Shown: in pieces, positions 1 to 6,787 of the stretch | Layout: each line of letters opens with the position of its first letter | How positions within the stretch are numbered: position 1 is the stretch's first letter | From: UBA4416 sp046594225 | GTDB taxonomy: Bacteria > Bacteroidota > Bacteroidia > B-17B0 > Aurantibacillaceae | Direction: 5' to 3' | Assembly: GCA_046594225.1 (NCBI GenBank) | Contig: JBKJPW010000069.1 | Span: 1 to 19,233, forward strand | Length of the DNA: 19,233 bases | The notes under the pieces: model-generated | What the model was told of the DNA's origin: nothing | What the model saw: the letters and a program-made list of their open reading frames with translations, nothing else | Database searches by the model: none | Made by a program: the position numbers and the translations under genes

Positions 1-29
1 ACTAAAATTGCTAAAAAATTCATATCCAT
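1..29 (-). CDS. Possible 5' end of the next gene (partial, unidentified)
   Basis: An ATG at 29-27 on the minus strand opens a frame that stays open to the window edge and reads MDMNFLAIL. A second in-frame ATG lies at 23-21. The short hydrophobic stretch after the start could be the beginning of a signal peptide or membrane segment, but nine codons cannot be identified. Its support is positional: it lies about 26 nt downstream of a TAAATTTG box that fits the Bacteroidota -7 consensus, and beyond the terminator that ends the ribosomal operon. It could equally be a chance ATG in AT-rich DNA. Confidence 0.22.
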
Positions 30-54
30 TTTAAATTGTTTTTATTGATTTAAT

Positions 55-62
55 CAAATTTA
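55..62 (-). promoter_or_regulatory. Possible Bacteroidota -7 promoter box (TAAATTTG)
   Basis: On the minus strand this reads TAAATTTG, an exact match to the TAnnTTTG -7 consensus of the Bacteroidota primary sigma factor. It lies downstream of the rplQ terminator and 25 nt upstream of the candidate ATG at 29. No TTG -33 element is visible at the expected 17-23 nt spacing, so only half of a promoter is supported. In DNA this AT-rich an 8-base match with four defined T/G positions can occur by chance. Confidence 0.28.
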
Positions 63-132
63 TAGTAGGATAGGGGATTGTTTAGTAAAGTATGGCTTTA
101 TTTATAACAATAGGTTGTTAGTAAGGATAATT

Positions 133-201
133 GGAACACGGATTAGACTGATAACATATAGTTGATTAAAAACCCCATGTAAATCTATTTAATCCGTGTC
201 C
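133..201. repeat. Long-range inverted repeat (ACACGGATTA / TAATCCGTGT)
   Basis: GGAACACGGATTA at 133-145 is complementary to TAATCCGTGTCC at 190-201: ten perfect pairs, then GG/CC across a single bulged A. A 44-nt AT-rich loop separates the arms. It lies in the gene-free stretch beyond the ribosomal operon terminator. The arms stand out because the surrounding DNA is much poorer in GC. It may be a decayed dispersed repeat or a structured RNA element; no coding potential is seen. Confidence 0.45.
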
Positions 202-232
202 TCTTTTCTAAGCCCTCTTGGATAGTGGTATT

Positions 233-268
233 AAAAAAAATCCCCACAACTTACGTTATGAGGATTTT
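233..268 (-). terminator. Intrinsic terminator closing the ribosomal protein operon
   Basis: In the minus-strand transcript AAAATCCTCATAAC (268-255) pairs with GTTGTGGGGATTTT (250-237) over 14 bp, two of them G-U, around a GUAA (GNRA-type) tetraloop at 254-251. The run of eight U ends at 233. The hairpin begins 23 nt after the rplQ stop codon. The G-U pairs would be A-C mismatches on the other strand, so the structure is tuned for minus-strand transcription, as expected for the end of this operon. Confidence 0.9.
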
Positions 269-291
269 CATTAAACTTTAAAAAGGAATTA

Positions 292-771
292 TTATTCTCC
301 GTCTTTAGCTTCAGTAGTTCCTTCAGCTTTAGTATCAGTAGTTTTTTTAGCACGGCTACGACGAGTAGTTTTAGCTTTATCAGCAGTTGCAACTTTACCG
401 TTAGAGTAAATATCGTTGAAATCAACTAATTCAATTAATGCCATTTCAGCTGCATCACCTTGTCTGTTTCCAGTTTTGATGATACGAGTGTAACCACCGT
501 TTCTTTCAGCAACTTTAACTGATATGTCCTTGTATAACATAGCAACTATTTCTTTGCTTTTTAAATAAGAAAAAACTGTTCTACGGCTGTGAGTAGAATC
601 ATCTTTACTTCTGTTAATGATTGGCTCAACATAAGTTCTTAACGCTTTAGCCTTAGCTAAAGTTGTGAAAATACGTTTGTGTTCAATTAAAGAACAAGCC
701 ATATTACTCATTAACGCCTTACGGTGTGAAGCTGTTCTTCCTAAGTTATTTATTTTATCTCCGTGTCTCAT
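292..771 (-). CDS. rplQ: 50S ribosomal protein bL17
   Basis: bL17 binds 23S rRNA near the peptide exit tunnel of the large subunit. The protein has 159 residues and opens with MRHGDKINNLGRTASHRKAL, the family's N-terminal signature. The conserved core (SLIEHKRIFTTLAKAKALR, then the GGYTRI segment) ends near residue 118. The last 40 residues are a Lys/Thr/Ala/Glu-rich tail absent from the shorter proteobacterial proteins (about 127 aa) and typical of Bacteroidota. It is the last gene of the operon, 101 nt after rpoA, and is followed by the terminator at 233-268. The spacer before it holds an unusual inverted repeat. Confidence 0.98.
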   Translation of the reverse strand: MRHGDKINNLGRTASHRKALMSNMACSLIEHKRIFTTLAKAKALRTYVEPIINRSKDDSTHSRRTVFSYLKSKEIVAMLYKDISVKVAERNGGYTRIIKTGNRQGDAAEMALIELVDFNDIYSNGKVATADKAKTTRRSRAKKTTDTKAEGTTEAKDGE

Positions 772-786
772 TGTCTTTTTTGTTTT

Positions 787-844
787 GAAAGTTTTGAAAG
801 TTCAAAGGTTTTAAAGTTTCAAGTTTACTAACTTTCTAACTTTC
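787..844. repeat. Interrupted inverted repeat of GAAAGTT units in the rpoA-rplQ spacer
   Basis: The 101-nt rpoA-rplQ spacer (772-872) is built of short repeats. GAAAGTTTTGAAAGTT at 787-802 is complementary to AACTTTCTAACTTTC at 830-844 with a one- to two-base internal bulge, enclosing a 27-nt loop that itself holds related AAAGTTTCAAG words. Further TTCTAA-type words run on to about 868. In the mRNA this could fold into a stem just upstream of the rplQ start. The period of 8-9 nt suggests slippage-type growth of a simple repeat. No promoter match to TAnnTTTG is seen inside. Confidence 0.6.
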
Positions 845-872
845 TAAACCTTCTTAACATTCTAAACTAAAT

Positions 873-1865
873 TTAATCTTTATCTAATTTATATTTCACT
901 ACGTTCATTCCAAATTGCAACCCTTTTGTTGATACAAGATCTTCAAGCTCAGTTAAAGATTTTTTACCAAAATTACGGAATTTTAAAAGGTCATTTTTAT
1001 TGAATGATACAAGTTCTCCTAATGTTTCTACATCTGCGGCTTTTAAACAGTTTAAAGCACGTACAGATAAATCCATGTCAACTAATTTAGTTTTTAATAA
1101 TTGACGCATGTGTAATGATGTTTCATCAAATTCTTCTTCAGATTTTTTCTCTTCAGAATCCAAAGTGATTTTCTCATCAGAAAACAACATGAAATGGTGA
1201 ATTAAAATTTTAGCTGCTTCTTTCAAAGCTTCTTTCGGGTGAATAGATCCATCAGAAACGATATCTAAAATTAATTTTTCATAATCCGTTTTTTGTTCAA
1301 CACGGTAGTTTTCAATCGTGTATTTTACATTTTTAATCGGAGTATAAATAGAATCGATGAAGATAGTTCCTTGAGGTGCAGAGTTAGTTTTGTTTTCTTC
1401 TGCAGGCACATATCCACGACCTTTATCAATAGTTAATTCGATTTTTAATTTCACATTACTTTCGCAATTAAAAATTACTAAATCTGGGTTTAATATTTGA
1501 AAACCATTAGCAAATTTACCAATCTCACCAGCAGTAAATTTTTCGTTACCAGCAAAGTGAATAACGATTTTTTCTACATCATGATTATCTAATTGCTTTT
1601 TAAAACGAACTTGTTTTAAGTTTAAGATAATCTCAGTAACATCTTCAACAACACCTTTGATAGTTGAAAATTCGTGATCTACTCCTTCGATTCTTACGCT
1701 AGTAATAGCGTGACCTTCTAAAGAAGATAATAAAATACGACGTAAAGAGTTACCTATAGTGATACCGAAACCTGGTTCTAACGGACGGAATTCAAATTGT
1801 CCTTCAGTTTCGGTAGAGTTAATCATAACAACCTTATCTGGTTTTACGAAATTTAATATTGCCAT
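873..1865 (-). CDS. rpoA: DNA-directed RNA polymerase subunit alpha
   Basis: The alpha subunit dimerises to nucleate assembly of RNA polymerase and contacts UP elements and activators with its C-terminal domain. The 330-residue protein has the N-terminal dimerisation/assembly domain (about 1-235, with FGITIGNSLRRILLSSLEG at 33-51), an acidic linker near 236-250 and an alpha-CTD at about 250-320. Arg269 in SVRALNCLKA aligns with E. coli Arg265, the key DNA-contact residue, and Asn272 with Asn268. GKKSLTELEDL closes the CTD helix-hairpin-helix. It lies 41 nt after rpsD in the usual alpha-operon order and starts MAILNFVKPD, with an A/T-rich leader and no Shine-Dalgarno motif. Confidence 0.99.
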   Translation of the reverse strand: MAILNFVKPDKVVMINSTETEGQFEFRPLEPGFGITIGNSLRRILLSSLEGHAITSVRIEGVDHEFSTIKGVVEDVTEIILNLKQVRFKKQLDNHDVEKIVIHFAGNEKFTAGEIGKFANGFQILNPDLVIFNCESNVKLKIELTIDKGRGYVPAEENKTNSAPQGTIFIDSIYTPIKNVKYTIENYRVEQKTDYEKLILDIVSDGSIHPKEALKEAAKILIHHFMLFSDEKITLDSEEKKSEEEFDETSLHMRQLLKTKLVDMDLSVRALNCLKAADVETLGELVSFNKNDLLKFRNFGKKSLTELEDLVSTKGLQFGMNVVKYKLDKD

Positions 1866-1906
1866 TTTATTAATTTATATAGGTTAAAAAAAAATGCTAA
1901 TTACTA

Positions 1907-2512
1907 TTATTTAGAGTACAACTCGACGATTAGTTGTTCTTTAATGTTTTCTGGTATTTGAGAACGCTCTGGTACAGAAATAAATTTACCTGTAAAAGAA
2001 GCTTTGTCAAAATCTAACCAAGAATATTTGTTTACTGAACCTGATAAAGAGTGGTTGATAGCCTCTAAAGATTGAGATTTTTCACGAACACCAACTACAT
2101 CACCAGCTTTTAAAGTGTAAGAAGCAATGTTTACAACATTACCATTTACAGTGATATGAGCATGAGATACTAATTGACGAGCTGCACGACGAGATGGTGC
2201 AATACCTAAGCGGTAAACTACATTATCTAAACGAGACTCGATTAATTGTAATAATACTTCACCAGTAATACCATGTGCACGAGCCGCTCTATCAAACGTT
2301 CTAGCAAATTGTTTTTCTAAGATACCGTAAGTATACTTCGCTTTTTGCTTTTCCATTAACTGGATAGCATATTCCGATTTTTTACCTTTTTTCTTAGTAT
2401 TTCCGTGTTGCCCAGGAGGGTAATTTTTTTTCTCTAAAGCTTTATCTGGGCCAAAAATTGGCTCTCTGAATTTTCTTGCAATCTTAGATTTAGGACCTGT
2501 ATATCTTGCCAT
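1907..2512 (-). CDS. rpsD: 30S ribosomal protein uS4
   Basis: uS4 is a primary 16S rRNA-binding protein that nucleates 30S assembly and lines the mRNA entry channel. The protein has 201 residues. The S4 RNA-binding domain lies at about 92-150 (ESRLDNVVYRLG, RRAARQLVSHAHITVNG). The N-terminal region (1-45), which carries a four-cysteine zinc site in some bacteria, has no cysteine here, so this is the zinc-free form. It lies between rpsK and rpoA as in most alpha operons. In E. coli uS4 represses this operon through an mRNA pseudoknot; no such leader is evident here. Confidence 0.98.
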   Translation of the reverse strand: MARYTGPKSKIARKFREPIFGPDKALEKKNYPPGQHGNTKKKGKKSEYAIQLMEKQKAKYTYGILEKQFARTFDRAARAHGITGEVLLQLIESRLDNVVYRLGIAPSRRAARQLVSHAHITVNGNVVNIASYTLKAGDVVGVREKSQSLEAINHSLSGSVNKYSWLDFDKASFTGKFISVPERSQIPENIKEQLIVELYSK

Positions 2513-2555
2513 TTCTCTGTTTTATTTCTACTATTATTAATTATATTTTTGTGTA

Positions 2556-2574
2556 TCAGCCTAAGCGTAATTGA
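2556..2574. repeat. Degenerate copy of the TCAGCCTGAGCG palindromic element after rpsK
   Basis: TCAGCCTAAGCGTAATTGA on the plus strand differs at only three of 19 positions from the form TCAGCCTGAGCGTAGTCGA, and resembles the element found after rplF (6764-6787). It directly abuts the rpsK stop codon at 2575, as the rplF copy does with its own stop codon. The base changes break most of the palindrome, so it is probably a decayed copy. The call rests on similarity to the other copies in this window. Confidence 0.5.
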
Positions 2575-2985
2575 CTAGCAACGACGTTTTTTAGGAGGAC
2601 GACAACCATTGTGTGGCATTGGAGTGATATCAATAATCTCAGTTACTTCAATTCCTGAAGTTGAAATTGTTCTGATAGCAGACTCTCTTCCTGCACCTGG
2701 ACCTTTTACATATACTTTTACTTTACGTAAACCTAAGTCAGCTGCTACTTTAGAGCAATCAGCTGCTGCTAGTTGCGCAGCGTAAGGTGTATTTTTCTTA
2801 GAACCACGGAATCCCATTTTACCAGCACTAGACCAAGAAATAACTTGTCCTGCAGTGTTAGTTAAAGAGATAATGATGTTGTTAAACGTAGCGTTTAAGT
2901 GAGCTTCTCCAACTGCCTCTACCTTTACTACTCTTTTCTTAGCGTTAGCTTTTGCAGCCGCTACTGATGATTGTTGTTTTGCCAT
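2575..2985 (-). CDS. rpsK: 30S ribosomal protein uS11
   Basis: uS11 sits on the platform of the small subunit near the E site and helps form the mRNA exit channel. The 136-residue protein has a basic, Ala/Lys-rich N-terminal extension, the core segments HLNATFNNIIISLTN and GPGAGRESAIR, and the hallmark C-terminal tail with HNGCRPPKKRR. It lies 19 nt after rpsM. Its stop codon is TAG, whereas the other stops I examined in the operon are TAA, and a degenerate palindromic repeat follows that stop directly. Confidence 0.98.
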   Translation of the reverse strand: MAKQQSSVAAAKANAKKRVVKVEAVGEAHLNATFNNIIISLTNTAGQVISWSSAGKMGFRGSKKNTPYAAQLAAADCSKVAADLGLRKVKVYVKGPGAGRESAIRTISTSGIEVTEIIDITPMPHNGCRPPKKRRC

Positions 2986-3004
2986 TTTATTAAATGCTTA
3001 TTTA

Positions 3005-3382
3005 TTACTTAGTAACTTTTTTCTTGTTTGCAACGGTTTTACGTTTTCCTTTACGGATACGTGCGTTGGTTTTAGTACGTTGTCCACGAACTGGTAATCC
3101 GTTACGGTGGCGGATACCACGGTAAGAACCAATATCAGTTAAACGTTTGATGTGAAGAGCTACTTCTGAACGAAGTCCACCTTCTACTTTAAAATTGTCG
3201 TTAACAATTTTACGGATAGCGTTTTGCTCGTCATCATTCCACTCATTCACTTTTTTGTTAAAGTCAATTCCAGCTTCAGTTAAAATACGTTGAGCTCTGC
3301 TACGTCCAATACCAAAAATGTAGGTTAATCCTATTTCTCCTCTTTTATTTTTTGGTAAATCTATACCTGCAATACGTGCCAT
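3005..3382 (-). CDS. rpsM: 30S ribosomal protein uS13
   Basis: uS13 lies in the head of the 30S subunit and contacts the P-site tRNA and the 50S subunit through bridges B1a/B1b. The protein has 125 residues: the helix-two-turn-helix start MARIAGIDLPKNKRGEIGLT, the GIGRSRAQ loop, the central GSYRGIRHRNGLPVRGQRT motif, and a strongly basic C-terminal tail (KGKRKTVANKKK) that reaches toward P-site tRNA in known structures. It follows rpmJ by 42 nt, in the usual infA-rpmJ-rpsM-rpsK order. Confidence 0.98.
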   Translation of the reverse strand: MARIAGIDLPKNKRGEIGLTYIFGIGRSRAQRILTEAGIDFNKKVNEWNDDEQNAIRKIVNDNFKVEGGLRSEVALHIKRLTDIGSYRGIRHRNGLPVRGQRTKTNARIRKGKRKTVANKKKVTK

Positions 3383-3424
3383 TATTTATATACTTTGGTT
3401 TTAAAAGTTCGCGAAAATACGCAA

Positions 3425-3541
3425 TTATTTTTGTCTTTGTTTAAACTTTGGGTTTTTTTTGTTGATTATATACAACTTTCCTTTACGGCGTACCATAATA
3501 CAGTCTACGCTTCTTTTTTTGATGGATGCTCTAACTTTCAT
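3425..3541 (-). CDS. rpmJ: 50S ribosomal protein bL36, zinc-free form
   Basis: Translating the spacer between infA and rpsM gives a 38-codon frame that starts MKVRASIKKRSVDC and ends NKKNPKFKQRQK, which is bL36, the smallest large-subunit protein. In the zinc-ribbon form residues 11, 14, 27 and 33 are Cys, Cys, Cys and His. Here they are Ser11, Cys14, Asn27 and Phe33, so zinc cannot be bound and this is the C-minus form. The gene begins 25 nt after the infA stop and ends with TAA at 3427-3425. Confidence 0.96.
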   Translation of the reverse strand: MKVRASIKKRSVDCIMVRRKGKLYIINKKNPKFKQRQK

Positions 3542-3566
3542 TTCCTTTGTTTTTTATTATTCTTAA

Positions 3567-3785
3567 TTACTTATATCTGTATGTTATTCGGCCTTTTGAC
3601 AAGTCATAGGGGCTCATTTCCAACTTCACTTTATCGCCAGTTAATATTTTGATGTAGTGCATTCTCATTTTTCCTGAGATATGGGCAATTACTACATGTC
3701 CATTTTCCAATTCTACTCTGAACATCGCATTACTTAACGATTCCAAAATAACGCCATCTAACTCAATATTTGCTTGTTTTGCCAT
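3567..3785 (-). CDS. infA: Translation initiation factor IF-1
   Basis: IF-1 is an OB-fold protein that binds the A site of the 30S subunit and assists IF-2 and IF-3 during initiation. The 72-residue length equals the family norm. Diagnostic segments are MAKQANIELDGVILE, the central ENGHVVIAHISGKMRMHYI, and the end YDLSKGRITYRYK. It starts three bases after the secY stop; those three bases are an in-frame TAG, so secY ends with tandem stops TAA-TAG immediately before the infA ATG. This tight junction suggests translational coupling. Neither map nor adk, often found here in other phyla, is present. Confidence 0.98.
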   Translation of the reverse strand: MAKQANIELDGVILESLSNAMFRVELENGHVVIAHISGKMRMHYIKILTGDKVKLEMSPYDLSKGRITYRYK

Positions 3786-3788
3786 CTA

Positions 3789-5123
3789 TTAAGCTTGTTG
3801 CATTGTCATTTGGTTATTACTACGACCTTTTATTCTTCCATTTTTCATTAAACCATCATAATGGCGGTTTAATAAATAAGTCTCAATTTGTTGTAAAGTA
3901 TCTAATACTACACCAACCAAGATTAATAAGGATGTTCCTCCAAAGAAATCAGCAAAAGCACTGTTAATTCCTAATTTAATAGCAATAGAAGGTAAAATTG
4001 CTACAAATGCTAAGAATATAGCGCCTGGTAAAGTAATACGAGACATTACTTGATCAATAAATTCAGCTGTTGTTTTACCTGGTTTAACACCTGGTACAAA
4101 ACCACCATTACGTTTCATATCATCTGCTAATTGATTAGGATTAATCATAATAGCTGTGTAGAAATATGTAAATGCAATAATTAATGTAGCAAAGATAAAG
4201 TTATACCAAAAACCATATCTATCAGCAAATACACCACCAGTACCACCAGAGAAGCCTGAAACGGCTGCTGGAATAAACATGATAGCCTGAGCAAAGATGA
4301 TTGGCATTACACCTGCAGCATTTACTTTTAAAGGTAAATATTGACGAACTCCACCAATTTGTTTGTCTCCAACTATTTTTTTAGCGTATTGCACTGGTAT
4401 CCTTCTAGTTCCTTGTACTAATAAAATACAACTTACAATGATGAATAATAAGAACACAATTTCTAATAAGAACATAATTAAACCACCACCAGCACTTTGT
4501 AAACGTGAGCCGAATTCAGAAGTGATTGCAAAGGGTAGGCGAGAGATGATACCAATCATAATTAATACAGAAATACCATTCCCAATACCTTTATCTGTGA
4601 TTCTTTCTCCTAACCACATAATGAACATCGTACCTGCAACTAAAATTAAAGTAGATTGAATCCCAAACCATGCATGATCAATAGCTACAACACCTGGCTT
4701 AGAATATACTTGCGCTGCTAAATAACCTGGAGCTTGAACAGCTGTAACTGCTACTGTTAAGAAACGAGTATATTGATTGATTTTCTTACGTCCGCTTTCC
4801 CCTTCTTTTTGCATTTTTTGGAAATATGGAACTGCCATACCCAATAATTGAATAATGATGGAAGCTGTAATGTAAGGCATAATACCTAAACCAAAAATAG
4901 AAGCTCTTGAAAATGCACCACCAGCGAAAGCATTAATTAAAGCGATGATACCTCCGTCGTCAGCATTAGCATTTGCTGCAGTCAACACTTCAGTATCAAT
5001 ACCTGGTAATACAACATAAGAACCCAAACGATAGATCAAGATAAGGCCAAGGGTTGTTAAAATCCTTTGCTTTAGCTCTTCTATCTTCCATATATTTTGG
5101 AAGGTCTCTATAAAACGTTTCAT
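3789..5123 (-). CDS. secY: Protein translocase subunit SecY
   Basis: SecY is the channel-forming subunit of the SecYEG translocon in the inner membrane. The 444-residue protein shows about ten hydrophobic segments, near residues 24-40, 78-96, 118-137, 154-172, 184-199, 214-236, 268-289, 308-326, 366-383 and 394-411. Family signatures are GLGIMPYITASIIIQLL (78-94) and LGERITDKGIGNGISVLIM (171-189). The cytoplasmic loops carry basic residues (EGESGRKK near 108-114; LVQGTRRIPVQYAKK near 235-249) that in known structures contact SecA or the ribosome. It follows rplO by 27 nt and closes the spc gene set before infA. Confidence 0.98.
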   Translation of the reverse strand: MKRFIETFQNIWKIEELKQRILTTLGLILIYRLGSYVVLPGIDTEVLTAANANADDGGIIALINAFAGGAFSRASIFGLGIMPYITASIIIQLLGMAVPYFQKMQKEGESGRKKINQYTRFLTVAVTAVQAPGYLAAQVYSKPGVVAIDHAWFGIQSTLILVAGTMFIMWLGERITDKGIGNGISVLIMIGIISRLPFAITSEFGSRLQSAGGGLIMFLLEIVFLLFIIVSCILLVQGTRRIPVQYAKKIVGDKQIGGVRQYLPLKVNAAGVMPIIFAQAIMFIPAAVSGFSGGTGGVFADRYGFWYNFIFATLIIAFTYFYTAIMINPNQLADDMKRNGGFVPGVKPGKTTAEFIDQVMSRITLPGAIFLAFVAILPSIAIKLGINSAFADFFGGTSLLILVGVVLDTLQQIETYLLNRHYDGLMKNGRIKGRSNNQMTMQQA

Positions 5124-5150
5124 ATAATCTGTTTATTGTTCCTTGTAATC

Positions 5151-5597
5151 TTAAATTTCTGTTGCTACACCGCCTTTTGCTTCAATAGCTGCTTTAGCTG
5201 TTGCAGTAAATGCGTGAACTGTAATATTTACTTTAGATTTTAATTCACCTCTTCCCATAATTTTAATCAAACTATTTTTAGAAGCTAAACCATTTTCTAA
5301 TAAAACATCGCGTGTTATATCAGTAATATTTTTTGTATCAACTAATTTTTGGATAGCATCTAAGTTTACTCCTTTGTGATCGATACGGTTAACGTTTTTG
5401 AAACCAAATTTAGGAACACGACGTTGTAAAGGCATTTGACCACCTTCAAAACCACGTTTCTTTTTGTTACCAGAACGAGATTGAGCACCTTTGTGCCCTT
5501 GTGTAGCTGTACCGCCACCGCCAGAACCTTGTCCGCGACCTCTTCTGAAGTTATTTTTTACTGAACCTTCTGCAGGTGTTAATGAATTTAATTTCAT
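5151..5597 (-). CDS. rplO: 50S ribosomal protein uL15
   Basis: uL15 is a late-assembly 23S rRNA-binding protein with a long N-terminal extension running into the subunit. The 148-residue protein begins MKLNSLTPAEGSVKN and continues with the Gly/Arg-rich RRGRGQGSGGGGTATQGHKG and GGQMPLQRRVPKFGF segments typical of the family. A globular domain fills the second half. An AAAGGA at 5610-5605 lies 7 nt upstream of the ATG, one of the few Shine-Dalgarno-like matches in this operon. It follows rpmD by 18 nt and precedes secY, the standard spc order. Confidence 0.98.
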   Translation of the reverse strand: MKLNSLTPAEGSVKNNFRRGRGQGSGGGGTATQGHKGAQSRSGNKKKRGFEGGQMPLQRRVPKFGFKNVNRIDHKGVNLDAIQKLVDTKNITDITRDVLLENGLASKNSLIKIMGRGELKSKVNITVHAFTATAKAAIEAKGGVATEI

Positions 5598-5615
5598 CTT
5601 AATTTCCTTTTATAA

Positions 5616-5795
5616 TTAAATTTTTTCTATTGTCAATAAATGAGCAACTGCATTAATCATCCCTTGAACTTGAGGAGTTGCTTCTTTAATAATGCTATGG
5701 TTTAATTTTCTTAAACCTAAAGCTTGAACTGTTGCTTTTTGTCTAGCGTTCCTTTTTATAGGACTTTTAGTCAATGTTACCTTAACTTGTGCCAT
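5616..5795 (-). CDS. rpmD: 50S ribosomal protein uL30
   Basis: Translating the spacer between rpsE and rplO gives a 59-residue frame from ATG at 5795-5793 to TAA at 5618-5616. It begins MAQVKVTLTKSPIKRNARQK and contains the uL30 signature ALGLRKLNHS (residues 25-34), followed by TPQVQGMINAVAHLL. Length and position (rpsE-rpmD-rplO) match bacterial uL30, a small ferredoxin-like-fold protein on the large subunit. Twelve bases separate it from rpsE and 18 from rplO. Confidence 0.97.
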   Translation of the reverse strand: MAQVKVTLTKSPIKRNARQKATVQALGLRKLNHSIIKEATPQVQGMINAVAHLLTIEKI

Positions 5796-5807
5796 ATCTT
5801 CTAATTA

Positions 5808-6326
5808 TTATCCGTTAAATACTTTGTCTAAATTAATTCCTCTTTGTCTTGAAATAGCTAATGGATCGCGCATTTTAGCTAAAGCATCAATAGTTGCTTT
5901 TACCACGTTGTGTGGATTTGAAGAACCTTTTGATTTAGCTAATACATCAGTAATACCAACGCTCTCTAAAACTGCACGCATCGCACCACCAGCAATTACA
6001 CCAGTACCGTGAGCAGCGGGTTTTAAGAAAACTCTTGAACCACCGTATTTACCATTTTCAGCGTGAGGAACTGTACCTTTCAATACAGAAACTTTTACCA
6101 AATTTTTCTTTGCATCATCAATACCTTTAGTAATTGCATCTGTAACCTCATTTGCTTTTCCTAATCCGTATCCTACAACACTTTTTTCATCACCAACAAC
6201 AACGATGGCAGCGAAACTAAAGTGACGACCACCCTTTGTAACTTTGGTTACACGTTGTATCGCAACTAATTTATCTTTTAGTTCGATGTCTGTTGACTTA
6301 ACTTTTTTTACAACTTCTTTTGACAT
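5808..6326 (-). CDS. rpsE: 30S ribosomal protein uS5
   Basis: uS5 helps form the mRNA entry tunnel and influences decoding accuracy. The 172-residue protein has the N-terminal double-stranded-RNA-binding-like domain (LVAIQRVTKVTKGGRHFSF at about 21-39, GYGLGKANEV near 53-62) and the C-terminal S5 domain with HGTGVIAGGAMRAVLESVGI and the closing SSNPHNVVKATIDAL helix. The conserved loop VTKGGRHFSF, where spectinomycin-resistance changes occur in other bacteria, looks ordinary. It lies 25 nt after rplR and 12 nt before rpmD. Confidence 0.98.
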   Translation of the reverse strand: MSKEVVKKVKSTDIELKDKLVAIQRVTKVTKGGRHFSFAAIVVVGDEKSVVGYGLGKANEVTDAITKGIDDAKKNLVKVSVLKGTVPHAENGKYGGSRVFLKPAAHGTGVIAGGAMRAVLESVGITDVLAKSKGSSNPHNVVKATIDALAKMRDPLAISRQRGINLDKVFNG

Positions 6327-6351
6327 GTTATGTATGTTCTTTAAATACTAA

Positions 6352-6708
6352 TTAAAATTTTAAACCTGCTTCGCGAGCTCCTTCAGCTAACGATTTGATA
6401 CGACCATGGTATAAATATCCATTTCTGTCAAACACTATCGTGCTGATACCAGCAGTTGTAGCTTTTTCAGCAATTAATTTACCAACTAATTTAGCTTGAT
6501 CAACTTTGTTAACTTTTGAACTTTTGATAGATTTATCATCAGAACCAGCTGCTAAAATTGTTTTACCTGCTAAATCGTCTACTAATTGGGCAAATATCCC
6601 AGAGTTACTTCTAAATACACTTAATCTAGGTGTAGTTGCAGTTCCGTTAATAGTTTTACGGATCTTAAATTTAATGCGTTCTCTTCTTTGTTTTTTATTG
6701 AGTGCCAT
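6352..6708 (-). CDS. rplR: 50S ribosomal protein uL18
   Basis: uL18 binds 5S rRNA together with uL5 in the central protuberance. The 118-residue protein has a basic N-terminus (MALNKKQRRERIKFKIRKTI), the PRLSVFRSNSGIFAQLVDD strand-helix core and the C-terminal FDRNGYLYHGRIKSLAEGAREAGL motif characteristic of the family. It follows rplF after a 78-nt spacer, one of the longer gaps of the operon, which contains a palindromic repeat next to the rplF stop. Confidence 0.98.
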   Translation of the reverse strand: MALNKKQRRERIKFKIRKTINGTATTPRLSVFRSNSGIFAQLVDDLAGKTILAAGSDDKSIKSSKVNKVDQAKLVGKLIAEKATTAGISTIVFDRNGYLYHGRIKSLAEGAREAGLKF

Positions 6709-6763
6709 CTTTCCAGTTTTTTGAAGATGATTAATACTAATTGAATTATATTGTTCCTTTTCG

Positions 6764-6787
6764 TCAGCCTGAGCGGACTCGAAGGCT
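6764..6787. repeat. Palindromic intergenic element (TCAGCCTGAGCGGACTCGAAGGCT) abutting the rplF stop
   Basis: The plus strand reads TCAGCCTGAGCG followed by GACTCGAAGGCT. AGCCT (6766-6770) pairs with AGGCT (6783-6787), and GAG with CTC inside it, leaving a two-base bulge. In the minus-strand mRNA the loop is UCCG, a UNCG-type tetraloop. The last base of the element is also the last base of the rplF stop codon. The core CTGAGCGnAnTCGAAG recurs inverted at 14373-14392 and, degenerate, at 2556-2574. From memory, this core is a frequent intergenic palindrome in Bacteroidota; that was not checked here. Confidence 0.75.

Noticed and set aside
231..425. 64-codon minus-strand frame overlapping the 3' end of rplQ and the terminator
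   Set aside because: It is a shifted reading of the rplQ tail (Leu/Lys repeats from GCT/AAA-type codons) and runs through the terminator hairpin.
3412..3419. TATTTTCG on the minus strand between rpmJ and rpsM as a possible internal promoter
   Set aside because: One mismatch to TAnnTTTG and no TTG at the right spacing; such near matches are common in AT-rich DNA.
3395..3652. 85-codon plus-strand frame over rpmJ and infA
   Set aside because: It is antisense to two certain genes and shows only hydrophobic low-complexity sequence arising from Lys-rich codons on the other strand.
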